A program made the translations under genes and the position numbers. Source: Bacteroidaceae bacterium (GTDB taxonomy: Bacteria; Bacteroidota; Bacteroidia; Bacteroidales; Bacteroidaceae). Taken from it: a DNA stretch of 64,000 nt. The DNA is taken from NCBI GenBank assembly GCA_017940185.1, contig JAGAZE010000002.1, positions 23,604 through 87,603 of the forward strand. Reading direction: 5' to 3'. The notes under the pieces were generated by a model, which was not told where the DNA came from, did no database searches, and was given only the letters and a program-made list of their open reading frames with translations. Numbering within the stretch: the stretch's first letter is position 1; each line of letters begins with the position of its first letter. Below, piece by piece: positions 1-9,208 of the stretch.

Positions 1-466
1 CCGTGGTATGGTAGTGTGGCTGCATGCTCATGGCCTTGAGCTGTACGTCGGTGGCCTTTTCTATCTCGGGATGGGCTATCTGCAGGCGGTGATTGAACAA
101 TGCAGGCCGTCCGAAGACGATATATTCCGTAGTGGTGTCGTAGTGCTGAAGCACCCACTTGGTCTGCTGAAACCACACCAGGTCGAGCACGTCGTTGCCA
201 TCGGAGAAGTGTGCCACCACGCGGCGCTTGCGCGGACCCATCTCAAACACCTCGAAGCTGAGGATGCGCCCCATCACCTGCACAAAGGGCATGTCGGCAC
301 TGAGCTCGCGGATGGCATAGATACGCGTACGGTCGATGTGCTTGTAGGGATAGTGTCCCAACAAGTCGCCATAGGTCTGTATGCCCAGTTCGTCCTTGAG
401 CAGTTTCTTGCGTTGCGGACCCACGCCGGGGATGTACATCACGTCTTGCTGCAGGATGTCGTACAT
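1..466 (-). CDS. recG: ATP-dependent DNA helicase RecG, N-terminal part (cut by window edge)
   Basis: The minus strand is open from an ATG at 466 to the window edge with no stop, giving about 155 residues. It starts MYDILQQDVMYIPGVGPQRK, followed by a KKLLKDELGIQTYGDLLGHY segment and a YKHIDRT segment; this helix-hairpin-helix-like start (GVGPxR...L...GIxTxGDLL..P.....DR) and the following OB-fold are typical of the RecG wedge domain, which binds branched DNA. RecG remodels stalled replication forks and Holliday junctions. The helicase motor domains would lie left of position 1. The gene lies 40 bp downstream of the DJ-1 family gene on the same strand, so the two may be co-transcribed. Confidence 0.85.
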   Translation of the reverse strand, partial: MYDILQQDVMYIPGVGPQRKKLLKDELGIQTYGDLLGHYPYKHIDRTRIYAIRELSADMPFVQVMGRILSFEVFEMGPRKRRVVAHFSDGNDVLDLVWFQQTKWVLQHYDTTTEYIVFGRPALFNHRLQIAHPEIEKATDVQLKAMSMQPHYHTT

Positions 467-506
467 GGTGAGTGTGCAGGAGGGATAGGGTAGGGGTGTG
501 AGCGTG

Positions 507-1055
507 TTACACGTAGAGCATGCCTGTCTTTACCTGTGCTGCCGTTTCAGCATCGGTGAGCAACTCAAGCAGCGTGTAGGCGAAAGGCAGTGAGAAGGCC
601 GGCCCCTGTGCGGTGGTGATGTTGCCGTCGGTCACCACACCGTCGGTCACGTGGCAGGCATCGCCCAGTGCCTCTTCAAAGCCGGGATAGCAGGTGGCGC
701 GTTTGCCGTCGAGCAGACGGGCATTGCCCAAGACGATAGGGGCTGCACAGATGGCGCCGATGCGCAGCCCGGCAGCAGCATGATTGGTGAGCAACTGGCG
801 CAAACCGTCGTGTGCCTTCAGGTTGTCGGCGCCGGGCAGACCGCCGGGCAGCACCAAGAGCTGTGCATCACTGAAGTCGACAGCGGCAAAGCACGCATCG
901 GCAGTGACGCAAACGTGGTGGGCACTCAGCACCTGGGCAACATCGGTGATGCTTACAGTGGTGACACTCAATCCACCGCGACGAAGAACGTCAATGGTGG
1001 TGATGGCTTCGATATCCTCGAAACCCTCGGCAAGGAAGACATATACTTTTTTCAT
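507..1055 (-). CDS. DJ-1/PfpI family protein (YajL/ThiJ-like)
   Basis: 182 residues starting MKKVYVFLAEGFEDIEA. An upstream in-frame extension to 1145 is rejected because a TATCTTTG promoter box (1092-1099, minus) lies inside it. The family glutamate is seen in EGFEDIEA near residue 11, and the nucleophile-elbow cysteine in the AICAAPIVLG motif near residue 103. DJ-1/YajL proteins are class I glutamine amidotransferase-fold proteins implicated in oxidative stress defence, as chaperones or glyoxalase/deglycases; the exact activity cannot be read from sequence. It is a single-domain cytosolic protein of usual length. recG follows after 40 bp. Confidence 0.85.
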   Translation of the reverse strand: MKKVYVFLAEGFEDIEAITTIDVLRRGGLSVTTVSITDVAQVLSAHHVCVTADACFAAVDFSDAQLLVLPGGLPGADNLKAHDGLRQLLTNHAAAGLRIGAICAAPIVLGNARLLDGKRATCYPGFEEALGDACHVTDGVVTDGNITTAQGPAFSLPFAYTLLELLTDAETAAQVKTGMLYV

Positions 1056-1091
1056 AGTCAGTAGGGGAATAATAATGGTTGTTGGTCTCTG

Positions 1092-1099
1092 CAAAGATA
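1092..1099 (-). promoter_or_regulatory. Predicted -7 box for the DJ-1 gene
   Basis: The minus strand reads TATCTTTG, matching the Bacteroidetes consensus TAnnTTTG, 36 bp upstream of the ATG at 1055. The -33 element is not clear. Confidence 0.45.
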
Positions 1100-1230
1100 A
1101 GGAAAAGTAGTCGGAAAACACCATAAAAGAGGAGAATGATTGCACCGCCTGGTGGCAAAATGGCAGGAAGGAAGTCTTACACCATTAAATATATACGCGT
1201 GCGCGCGCGTGAAAAACCACTATATTATTT

Positions 1231-1259
1231 CCTACTTCAATAGGAAATCACTACATTTG
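1231..1259 (+). promoter_or_regulatory. Predicted promoter for the NAD kinase operon
   Basis: TACATTTG at 1252-1259 fits the -7 box, 27 bp before the ATG at 1287. Just upstream, at 1231-1244, CCTA and TAGG flank CTTCAA as a small palindrome that could be an operator. The region before it (1186-1212) is an alternating TA and CG tract. Confidence 0.45.
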
Positions 1260-1286
1260 CATATCAACAACTGCCCGAATGCCGTC

Positions 1287-2204
1287 ATGACAGTATCCTC
1301 CAGTCCCGCCGTCTCCCTGTGTTTCGCCCTCTTTGGCAAGGTGCAGACACCTTCCGACGTGTTCACCCTGCGCGAAGTGGGGAGCAGTATCCTCGCTGCC
1401 GGTTGCCGCTGTGTGCTCTCCTTGCAGACGCATGAGGCACTGCTTGCCGTGGGTGAGGACGCCACATGGTTGCCCGTGTGTGCCGAGGACACCCAGAGTG
1501 GTGTCGACTTTGCCCTCTCCATCGGCGGTGATGGCACCTTCCTGCGCACCGTGGAGCAGGTTGTGGAGCATCATGTGCCCGTGATAGGCATCAATACGGG
1601 GCGACTGGGCTTTCTGGCCGACGTGCGGAAAGAGCAGTGGCAACAGGTGTTGGCCGATATCGTGCGGGGCGACTACACATTGGTGCAGCGTTCAATGATT
1701 GCTGTAAGCCGCGATGCTATGCCGCTGAGTGACAGTCCCTATGCTCTCAACGATGTAGCAATCTTAAAACATGACGATGCTTCCATGCTCACTATCCATG
1801 CGCTCCTCGATGGCAACCCCCTCGTCACCTATCGCGCCGACGGACTGGTGATAAGCACTCCCACAGGCAGCACCGCCTACTCGCTCTCCAACGGCGGACC
1901 CATCATCACACCCAGTGCAGAGGTGCTGTGCCTCACGCCCATTGCAGCACACTCGCTCAACATGCGACCGCTGGTAATCCCGCAAGACTCGCAGGTGAGC
2001 CTGCAGGTGGAGAGCCGCACACAAACATTCCTCACCACCATAGACGGACGACCCGTACGATGCGAAGGAACAACCCCCATTGTGATAGAGAAGGCACCTC
2101 ACAACGTGAACATCGTGAAGACCGACGACCGCAACTACCTCTCCACACTGCGACGAAAGATGATGTGGGGAGCCGACAACAGAAACCATGAGAATGAAAG
2201 ATAA
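1287..2204 (+). CDS. nadK: NAD kinase
   Basis: 305 residues, the usual length. The start at 1287 (MTVSSSPAVSLCFALFGK) is chosen because a promoter box lies 27 bp upstream; longer in-frame starts would put the promoter inside the gene. The catalytic GGDGTF motif is at residues 80-85, followed by the conserved NTGRLGFL loop and an NDVAILK segment, then the ADGLVISTPTGSTAYSLS nucleotide-binding motif. The enzyme phosphorylates NAD to NADP in the cytosol. The following ABC transporter gene overlaps its 3' end, which indicates translational coupling. Confidence 0.95.
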   Translation: MTVSSSPAVSLCFALFGKVQTPSDVFTLREVGSSILAAGCRCVLSLQTHEALLAVGEDATWLPVCAEDTQSGVDFALSIGGDGTFLRTVEQVVEHHVPVIGINTGRLGFLADVRKEQWQQVLADIVRGDYTLVQRSMIAVSRDAMPLSDSPYALNDVAILKHDDASMLTIHALLDGNPLVTYRADGLVISTPTGSTAYSLSNGGPIITPSAEVLCLTPIAAHSLNMRPLVIPQDSQVSLQVESRTQTFLTTIDGRPVRCEGTTPIVIEKAPHNVNIVKTDDRNYLSTLRRKMMWGADNRNHENER

Positions 2205-3900
2205 ACTACGCCAACTGCTGAGTCTTTCCGAATCAAAGTACTCCACAGCACAGATGATGCACTGGCTATGGATTATTTGGCGCGGCAACCGCCTGCAGGC
2301 ATTGCTCAACATATTGATAGATGTGGCCTCGGTGGGTCTCAGTCTGCTCCAGGTGTGGGCAGTGAAGCACGCCATCGATGTGGCGGCAGGCAGCGTAGAG
2401 GGCAACATCTACTGGGCAGTGGCAGTCATGGGCATCATTGCCCTGGCAAGCTTTGCGCTGCACATTGCCAGCACGTGGGTGAAAGTGATTATCGGCATCA
2501 AGGCGCAGAACCGCATACAACAGACGCTGCTCGAACGCTTCCTGCAGACAGAGTGGCGAGGCAAGGAGAAATACCACAGCGGCGACATCATCAACCGACT
2601 GAAGGGCGATGTCAATTCGGTGGTGACCGTCTTTACCGAGACGATACCCGGCATGATTTCCACCTTCACCCTCTTTGCCGGTGCGGCAGTTTATCTCTTT
2701 GCGCTCGATGCGCGGCTGGCCCTCGTCATCATTTGCATCACACCGCTCTTCCTCATCTTCAGCAAGATTTACGTGCGCCGCATGCGCAAGCTCACACGCC
2801 GTGTGCTCGACAGCGACTCACGTGTGCAGAGCGTGCTGCAGGAAACCGTGCAACACCGCATGCTCATCAAGACACTGGAAAGCAACGACGAGATGGTGCA
2901 GCGCCTGGAAACCTCGCAGAGTGAGCTTAGGCAGAACATTGCCAAACGCACCGTTTTCTCCACCTTCTCCAATATCACCGTCAGTCTGGGCTTCACCGTC
3001 GGCTACCTCATCGCCTTCCTATGGAGCGCACTGCGCATGTCGGCAGGCACACTCACCTTCGGCGGAATGACAGCGTTTCTCCAGCTCGTCAACCGTATAC
3101 AAGGGCCGTTGCGCACGCTTATGCGCATCATCCCTATCTTCGTGGGCGTGTTCACCGCAGCCGAACGACTCATGGAACTGGAAGACAACCCGCTTGAGCA
3201 GAAAGGCGAGCCTCACCGCTTCCCCAATCGCTGCGGACTGCGCGTGGAAAATGTAGACTATGCCTACGACGACGGCAACCGCAACATCATCGAAGGACTC
3301 AGCTTCGACTTCAAGCCAGGCACGTGCACTGCCATCCTCGGACACACAGGGGCTGGCAAGACCACCCTCATCCGTCTGCTGCTCGCTCTCATCCACCCGC
3401 AGAAAGGCAGAGTGGTAATCTACGACGATGAGGGGCACGAAGAATTGCTCTCACCCCTCACGCGCTGCAATATCGTCTACGTGCCGCAGGGCAACACTCT
3501 CATGAGCGGCACCATCCGCGACAATCTGCTGTTGGGCAAGCTCGATGCCACCGAGGAGGAAATGTACGATGCCCTGCACCGCAGCTGTGCCGACTTCGTG
3601 GAGCAACTGCCCGACAAGCTCGACACGCAGTGTGCCGAGGCAGGAGGCGGGCTTAGCGAGGGACAGGCACAGCGCATCGCCATAGCACGCGCATTGCTGC
3701 GCGACCGCCAGGTGATGCTCTTCGATGAAGCCACCAGCGCACTCGATCCGCAGACTGAACAGCAACTGCTCAGCAACATCCTCTCCACAAAGACCAAAAC
3801 CATCATCTTCATCACCCACCGCGAAGCCGTCACTGCCTACTGCGACCAGCAGCTGCGCATCTATCGCACCCTGCCCCACGCCCCGGCCGAAAGCGAGTAA
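2188..3900 (+). CDS. ABC transporter, fused permease and ATPase
   Basis: 570 residues with the type I exporter layout: an N-terminal six-helix membrane domain (about residues 25-335) and a nucleotide-binding domain. Walker A GHTGAGKTT is at about 385-393, a Q-loop in YVPQGN, the signature LSEGQ at 489-493, Walker B VMLFDEATSALD at about 509, and the H-loop in FITHRE. It should act as a dimer at the inner membrane. The substrate (lipid, peptide or drug) cannot be deduced. The gene overlaps nadK by 17 nt (or 11 nt if the second ATG is used), so it is in the same operon. A terminator-like hairpin follows. Confidence 0.9.
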   Translation: MRMKDKLRQLLSLSESKYSTAQMMHWLWIIWRGNRLQALLNILIDVASVGLSLLQVWAVKHAIDVAAGSVEGNIYWAVAVMGIIALASFALHIASTWVKVIIGIKAQNRIQQTLLERFLQTEWRGKEKYHSGDIINRLKGDVNSVVTVFTETIPGMISTFTLFAGAAVYLFALDARLALVIICITPLFLIFSKIYVRRMRKLTRRVLDSDSRVQSVLQETVQHRMLIKTLESNDEMVQRLETSQSELRQNIAKRTVFSTFSNITVSLGFTVGYLIAFLWSALRMSAGTLTFGGMTAFLQLVNRIQGPLRTLMRIIPIFVGVFTAAERLMELEDNPLEQKGEPHRFPNRCGLRVENVDYAYDDGNRNIIEGLSFDFKPGTCTAILGHTGAGKTTLIRLLLALIHPQKGRVVIYDDEGHEELLSPLTRCNIVYVPQGNTLMSGTIRDNLLLGKLDATEEEMYDALHRSCADFVEQLPDKLDTQCAEAGGGLSEGQAQRIAIARALLRDRQVMLFDEATSALDPQTEQQLLSNILSTKTKTIIFITHREAVTAYCDQQLRIYRTLPHAPAESE

Positions 3901-4260
3901 GCACCTCCCCTGGCACAACGGCACAACGACAGCACACCAATGAGCGGCTATCAGCCGCTGCTACCCTTCTTGCGCTACGCCCGCAGGGCGTTAAAATTGT
4001 TAAAATTTAACACTCGGAACACTTTTTTTGAAAAAACGTTTGTCATTAAAGAAACTTATACATATATTTGCAGACAATAGCTATAGTGTCTAGGCATCTC
4101 GTTGCTTATAAACAGCACAAAGAGAAACGATTAGCGGCAAGTACACGCTCCGCGCCGGGAGATTGAAGGTAGGTCGCGGCACGTCACGGCACTCATCAAC
4201 CATTAAATCCAACCCAAGGAAGACCATCTAACAAATGTTTTAATCATAATTTAATTGTTT
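3901..4260 (+). promoter_or_regulatory. Intergenic region: terminator, susC promoter and 5' leader
   Basis: This 360-bp gene-free stretch holds the upstream terminator, then TTTG at 4039-4042 and TATATTTG at 4063-4070, spaced 20 bp: a very good -33/-7 match. Transcription should start near 4076, leaving a leader of about 185 nt before the ATG at 4261. The leader contains GC-rich segments (4140-4195, with repeated CACGTC/CGGCAC words) that may fold. No leader ORF is convincing. Confidence 0.65.
3977..4000 (+). terminator. Probable terminator of the nadK-ABC operon
   Basis: ACGCCC and GGGCGT (3977-3991, loop GCA) are followed by TTAAAATTGTT. A second small hairpin, AGCGGCT/AGCCGCT, precedes it at 3943-3959. 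Confidence 0.5.
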
Positions 4261-7200
4261 ATGGAGAAAAAACTATTGATGATTGTGGCAAGCCTGTTCC
4301 TCTTCGTAGGAGTGGCCATGTCACAGACGCAGATTAACGGTAACGTTGTCTCGGGAGACGACGGCGAGCCGATAATCGGTGCGACAGTTTCGCTCAAGAG
4401 TACGAAAGCTACTCTTGCCGTGACGGACATTGACGGAAACTTCTCCTTCACCACCGATCAGAAATCGCCCATGCTGGAGATTAGCTACATCGGTATGAAG
4501 ACCGTCACCGTCAAAGGCGGACAGAACATGAAAGTTACGCTCTACTCCGATGCACAGGATGCAGGTGTGGAAGTAGTCGTAACAGGTATGACACGAACCG
4601 ACAAACGTCTGTTCACCGGTGCCACCACCAAGGTCGATGCTTCCAAGGCAAAGATTGACGGTGTAGCCGACATCAGCCGTTCGTTGGAAGGACGTGTAGC
4701 AGGTGTGAGCGTGCAGAACGTATCAGGTACGTTCGGTACAGCACCTAAGATCCGTGTCCGCGGTGCTACGTCCATCTACGGAAGCTCCCGTCCGTTGTGG
4801 GTTGTAGACGGTGTTATCATGGAAGATGTGACCGAGGTTGCCGCCGACGCACTCTCCAGTGGTGACGCAGCCACACTGATCTCCTCAGCTATCGCAGGAC
4901 TGAATGCCGACGACATCGAAAGTTTCCAGATCCTGAAAGACGGTTCGGCCACATCTATCTATGGTGCACGCGCCATGTCGGGTGTGATCGTCGTTACTAC
5001 GAAGAAAGGTAGAGCTGGTACCTCGCGTATCAACTACACCGGTGAATACACCATGCGTCTGCGCCCAAGCTACAAGCAGTTCAACATCATGAACTCGCAG
5101 GACCAGATGAGCGTGTATCGCGAAATGGAAGCCAACGGTCTGATCTCCTTCGGCCGCACCTATCGTTACTCGCAGAGCGGTGTGTATGGCAACATGTACC
5201 ATCTGCTCAACGACTACAACGTGAGCAACGGTGCCTACGGACTGGAGAACACTCCCGAGGCCATGAACGCTTACCTGCGTGCTGCCGAAATGCGCAACAC
5301 CAACTGGTTCGACGAACTCTTCAGCAACGCCATCTCGATGAACCACTCCATCAGTATGACCACCGGTACTGACAAAGCACAGTACTACACCTCGTTCTCC
5401 TACATGGACGACCCGGGATGGTCAGAGCGTAGCAAGGTGAAGCGTTACACCTTCAACATCAATGCCAACTACAACATCAGCAAGAAGCTGTCGTTGAACC
5501 TCATCGGTAACGCCAGCTATCGTAAGCAGGACGCCCCCGGTACCATGGGACAGGCCGTCAATGTTGTAACAGGTGACGTGTCGCGCGACTTCGACATCAA
5601 CCCCTTCGGTTATGCACTCAACAGCTCGCGTACACTCGACCCCAAAGAGTTCTACACACGTAACTACCAGCCCTTCAACATCCACTACGAACTGCAGAAC
5701 AACTTCATTAAGCTCGACGTTGTCGACCTGAAGTTCCAGGGCGAATTCAAGTATCGTCCCATCAGCAAGGTGGAACTCTCCTTCCTGGCTTCTTACAAGT
5801 ATGCCACCACTTCACAGTCGCACAACGTGACGGAGTACTCCAACCAGGCCGAAGCCTTCCGCGCAATGCAAGACGCTACCATCCGTAGCGGCAACGCCTG
5901 GCTGTACACCGACCCCGATGTGCCCAACTCTCTGCCTATGACAGTGCTGCCCGTCGGTGGTTTCTATCGTAAGACCGAGTACAAGATGAACTCATGGAAC
6001 TGGCGTGCCACCGCTAGCTACAACGACGTGTACAACGACGACCACATCGTCAACTTCTTCGGCGGTATGGAAGTTACCAACACCGAGCGTAGCCGCAACT
6101 TCTTCAACGGCGTAGGTATGCAGTTCGACTATGGTTACACTCCGCGCTTCGACTACCACTACTTCAAGCAGGCTGCCGAAGAGGGAACACTCTACTACTC
6201 GCTCGTCAACGGCTACTCGCGCGAAGCTGCATTCTTCGCAACAGGCACCTACTCCTACCAGGGTAAGTACATCATCAACGGTACCGTTCGCTACGAAGGC
6301 TCCAACCGTCTGGGTAAGGCCCGCTCCAGCCGCTGGCTCCCCACATGGAACATCTCTGCAGCATGGAACGCTCACGAAGAGAAATTCTTCAAAGATGCAT
6401 TCAACGAGAACGGCATCCTCTCGCACGCAACACTGAAGGCTTCTTACTCGCTCACCGGTGACAAACCCGCCGTTACCAACGCCGCAATAATCATCAGTGC
6501 TTACAACGTTTGGCGCCCCTTCGCCAGCGACGCTGTCACAGCACTCGGCATCGACGACCTGGCTAACCCCGACCTCACCTATGAGAAGAAGCATGAGTTC
6601 AACATTGGCGTAGACCTCGGTTTCCTCCGCAACCGCATCAACGTGACCTTCGACTGGTACACACGTAACAACTACGACCTCATTGGCCCGTATCGTTCAA
6701 CAGGTACCAACGGACAGATCACATGGTACAAGAACGTGGCTTCGATGCGCTCACACGGTGAAGAACTCTCCATCTCTACCAAGAACTTCGATGGTAAGGA
6801 CTTCAAGTGGACCACCGACTTCATCTTCTCGCACACCAAGACAAAGGTTACCGACCTCGACTCACGCAGCCGCATCATCGACCTCATCGCCGGTACCGGC
6901 TTCACCATGAAGGGTTACCCCTATCGTGCACTCTTCTCCATGGACTTCCAGGGACTCAACCAGTATGGTATCCCCACCTTCATCAACGAAGATGGCGAAC
7001 TTACCACTACCGACATCTACTTCCAGTCCAACAACATCCAGTATCTGAGATACGAAGGTCCGACCGATCCCACAGTGACGGGTTCGCTGGGTAACGTATT
7101 CTCCTACAAGGGATGGCACCTCAACGTCTTCATGACCTATGCCTTCGGCAACGTAGTACGTCTCGACCAAGCCTTCCGCGCTTCCTACTCCGACCTCTAT

Positions 7201-7584
7201 TCAATGCCTAAGGAGTTCAAGAACCGTTGGGTTGTTTCCGGCGACGAGAAGCACACCAACATTCCTGCCATAGCCGACCTGCGTATCATCCAGAACAACA
7301 GCCAGCTCAGCTATGCTTACAATGCCTACAACCGTTCGCAGGCCCGTATTGCCAAGGGCGACTTCATCCGCATGAAGGAAATCTCCCTGGCCTACGACTT
7401 CCCCAAGTCATGGACATCTGCTATCGGTCTGAACAACCTCAGTGCCAAACTGCAGGCTACTAACCTCTTCCTTATCTACTACGACAGAAAACTTAACGGA
7501 CAGGATCCGGAGTTCATCAACTCGGGTGGTGTGGCTCTGCCTATGGCACGTCAGTTCACCTTCACACTCCGCTTCGGACTCTAA
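4261..7584 (+). CDS. SusC/RagA family TonB-linked outer membrane transporter
   Basis: 1107 residues. The start is the ATG at 4261; a TTG two codons upstream is less likely. A signal peptide (MEKKLLMIVASLFLFVGVAMSQ) is followed by a CarboxypepD-regulatory-like domain (about 23-105, with DGEPIIGATVSLK and DIDGNFSF), a VEVVVTG segment that begins the plug, a plug domain with LEGRVAGVSV and VRGATSIYGSSRPLWVVDGV, and a long beta-barrel ending in an aromatic strand (RQFTFTLRFGL). SusC proteins use TonB energy to import large ligands captured by the partner SusD lipoprotein. It is first in a four-gene operon. The ligand is unknown; the neighbouring metallopeptidase suggests peptide or protein rather than glycan. 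Confidence 0.93.
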   Translation: MEKKLLMIVASLFLFVGVAMSQTQINGNVVSGDDGEPIIGATVSLKSTKATLAVTDIDGNFSFTTDQKSPMLEISYIGMKTVTVKGGQNMKVTLYSDAQDAGVEVVVTGMTRTDKRLFTGATTKVDASKAKIDGVADISRSLEGRVAGVSVQNVSGTFGTAPKIRVRGATSIYGSSRPLWVVDGVIMEDVTEVAADALSSGDAATLISSAIAGLNADDIESFQILKDGSATSIYGARAMSGVIVVTTKKGRAGTSRINYTGEYTMRLRPSYKQFNIMNSQDQMSVYREMEANGLISFGRTYRYSQSGVYGNMYHLLNDYNVSNGAYGLENTPEAMNAYLRAAEMRNTNWFDELFSNAISMNHSISMTTGTDKAQYYTSFSYMDDPGWSERSKVKRYTFNINANYNISKKLSLNLIGNASYRKQDAPGTMGQAVNVVTGDVSRDFDINPFGYALNSSRTLDPKEFYTRNYQPFNIHYELQNNFIKLDVVDLKFQGEFKYRPISKVELSFLASYKYATTSQSHNVTEYSNQAEAFRAMQDATIRSGNAWLYTDPDVPNSLPMTVLPVGGFYRKTEYKMNSWNWRATASYNDVYNDDHIVNFFGGMEVTNTERSRNFFNGVGMQFDYGYTPRFDYHYFKQAAEEGTLYYSLVNGYSREAAFFATGTYSYQGKYIINGTVRYEGSNRLGKARSSRWLPTWNISAAWNAHEEKFFKDAFNENGILSHATLKASYSLTGDKPAVTNAAIIISAYNVWRPFASDAVTALGIDDLANPDLTYEKKHEFNIGVDLGFLRNRINVTFDWYTRNNYDLIGPYRSTGTNGQITWYKNVASMRSHGEELSISTKNFDGKDFKWTTDFIFSHTKTKVTDLDSRSRIIDLIAGTGFTMKGYPYRALFSMDFQGLNQYGIPTFINEDGELTTTDIYFQSNNIQYLRYEGPTDPTVTGSLGNVFSYKGWHLNVFMTYAFGNVVRLDQAFRASYSDLYSMPKEFKNRWVVSGDEKHTNIPAIADLRIIQNNSQLSYAYNAYNRSQARIAKGDFIRMKEISLAYDFPKSWTSAIGLNNLSAKLQATNLFLIYYDRKLNGQDPEFINSGGVALPMARQFTFTLRFGL

Positions 7585-7602
7585 TAAGAAAGGAAACAGA
7601 AT

Positions 7603-9177
7603 ATGAAAAAGATGAAAAGTATATTAAGCCTCATCGCTGCCGTACTGCTTCTGAGCTCGTGTAACTCGTTCCTCGACAAACTGCCCGATGATCGTACCGA
7701 GCTGAACAGTGTACAGAAGATCAACGATATCCTCGTTTCTGCCTACGGCACATGCGACAACTGCTTCATTCACAAGTTCATGTCGGACAATGTGATGTAC
7801 AATGGTAGTTCTTATACTGCTCAAGAGAATGAAGAGAAGCTCTGGCGTTTTGAAGACGTGCAGACTGAAGGCAACGACGACCCACGCTCAGTGTGGAACG
7901 ACTACTACAATGCAGTGGCTAAAGCCAACACCATCCTCGAAGCTATCGACGAGCTGGGCAACCACAATGGCCAGCTCAACGGACAGAAGGCAGAAGCCCT
8001 GCTCTGCCGCGCCTTTGCCATGTGGCGTCTGGCCGACATCTTCTGCATGGCCTACGACCCCACCAAGAACTATCCCGGACTGCCCTATCCCACAGAGGTA
8101 GGTAAGGAATACTTCGACCGTGGCACGCTCACCGAGCTCTACGATAAGATTAATGCCGACATCGAGAACGCCCTCGCCATTTACGACGACAGCCATATTC
8201 CGAGTACAGGCCATAAGTATCGCTTCAACCGCAAGGCTGCCTATGCCTTCGCTGCACGCTTCAATCTGCTCTACCACAAGTGGGACAAGTGCATTGAATA
8301 CTGCAACGTAGTGCTTGGCGAAAACCCCTTCAGCGTGCTCCGCGACTGGTCGCAGTATGCTACTCTCGGTGCTGCCGACACCGGTAACCGCTTCGCAAAC
8401 AGTGGCGACCCCGCCAACCTCTTCATGCACACCGCATACTCGCTGGCCGGACGTCGACTCTATGCGCAGAGCCGCTACAACCACTCCACCACTTGTGCTT
8501 CCTACGAAACCACTTGGGCTTACGCTCCTTGGGGTAACGGTTCAGGTACCGGCAATGCCCTCTGGATTGCCAACAAGATGTGGGGTACCAACCAAGGTTG
8601 CTCCTGCTACCGCATCAAGGAATTCTTTGAGTACACCGACAAGGTGGGCGGCAGTGGCTACGCACACATCGTGATGAACGAGTTCTCGGGCGACGAGGTG
8701 CTCCTCACCCGTGCTGAGGCCTACATCATGAAGAAAGACTTTGCCAGTGCTGTTCAAGACATGAACTACTGGATGCAGGCCAACGGCGACCAGAGCCGCA
8801 GCGCATTCCCCGTATTCACTGTTCAGAGCGTGCCCGAGACGATGAAAGGCTTTGCTGAGAGCGTTGTTAATCCCGGTTCGCTCAACCGTCTGCGCACCTT
8901 CAAGAAGTCGCTCCACCCGCAGGGCTTCGAGATCGACTCCGCCCAGCTGCCCTATCTGCAGCTCGTGCTCCACATGCGTCGTATCGAGCAGCTCTACACA
9001 GGCCGCCGCATGACCGACATCAAGCGCTGGGGTATCGAATACACACACCCGACTCCCGACAATCCTCGTCCTGAAGACGACGACAAGGAAGTATTCCGTG
9101 CCGGTGACCTCCGCGGTGCCGTACAGATACCTAACGACGTAATACAAGCTGGTATTGAACCTAATCCCAGAAACTAG
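7603..9177 (+). CDS. SusD/RagB family nutrient-binding outer membrane lipoprotein
   Basis: 524 residues, 18 bp after susC. The lipobox LLSSC places the lipidated cysteine at residue 20. FLDKLPDDRTEL just after it is the usual SusD N-terminus, the middle has TPR-like helices (ALLCRAFAMWRLADIFC), and the C-terminus has the RRIEQLYTGRRMTDIKRWG segment typical of RagB/SusD. It forms the lid of the SusC barrel at the cell surface and captures ligand. Length is normal and there is no sign of decay. Confidence 0.92.
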   Translation: MKKMKSILSLIAAVLLLSSCNSFLDKLPDDRTELNSVQKINDILVSAYGTCDNCFIHKFMSDNVMYNGSSYTAQENEEKLWRFEDVQTEGNDDPRSVWNDYYNAVAKANTILEAIDELGNHNGQLNGQKAEALLCRAFAMWRLADIFCMAYDPTKNYPGLPYPTEVGKEYFDRGTLTELYDKINADIENALAIYDDSHIPSTGHKYRFNRKAAYAFAARFNLLYHKWDKCIEYCNVVLGENPFSVLRDWSQYATLGAADTGNRFANSGDPANLFMHTAYSLAGRRLYAQSRYNHSTTCASYETTWAYAPWGNGSGTGNALWIANKMWGTNQGCSCYRIKEFFEYTDKVGGSGYAHIVMNEFSGDEVLLTRAEAYIMKKDFASAVQDMNYWMQANGDQSRSAFPVFTVQSVPETMKGFAESVVNPGSLNRLRTFKKSLHPQGFEIDSAQLPYLQLVLHMRRIEQLYTGRRMTDIKRWGIEYTHPTPDNPRPEDDDKEVFRAGDLRGAVQIPNDVIQAGIEPNPRN

Positions 9178-9208
9178 TTCACACTGTAAATTCAACTAAG
9201 TTTAAAGT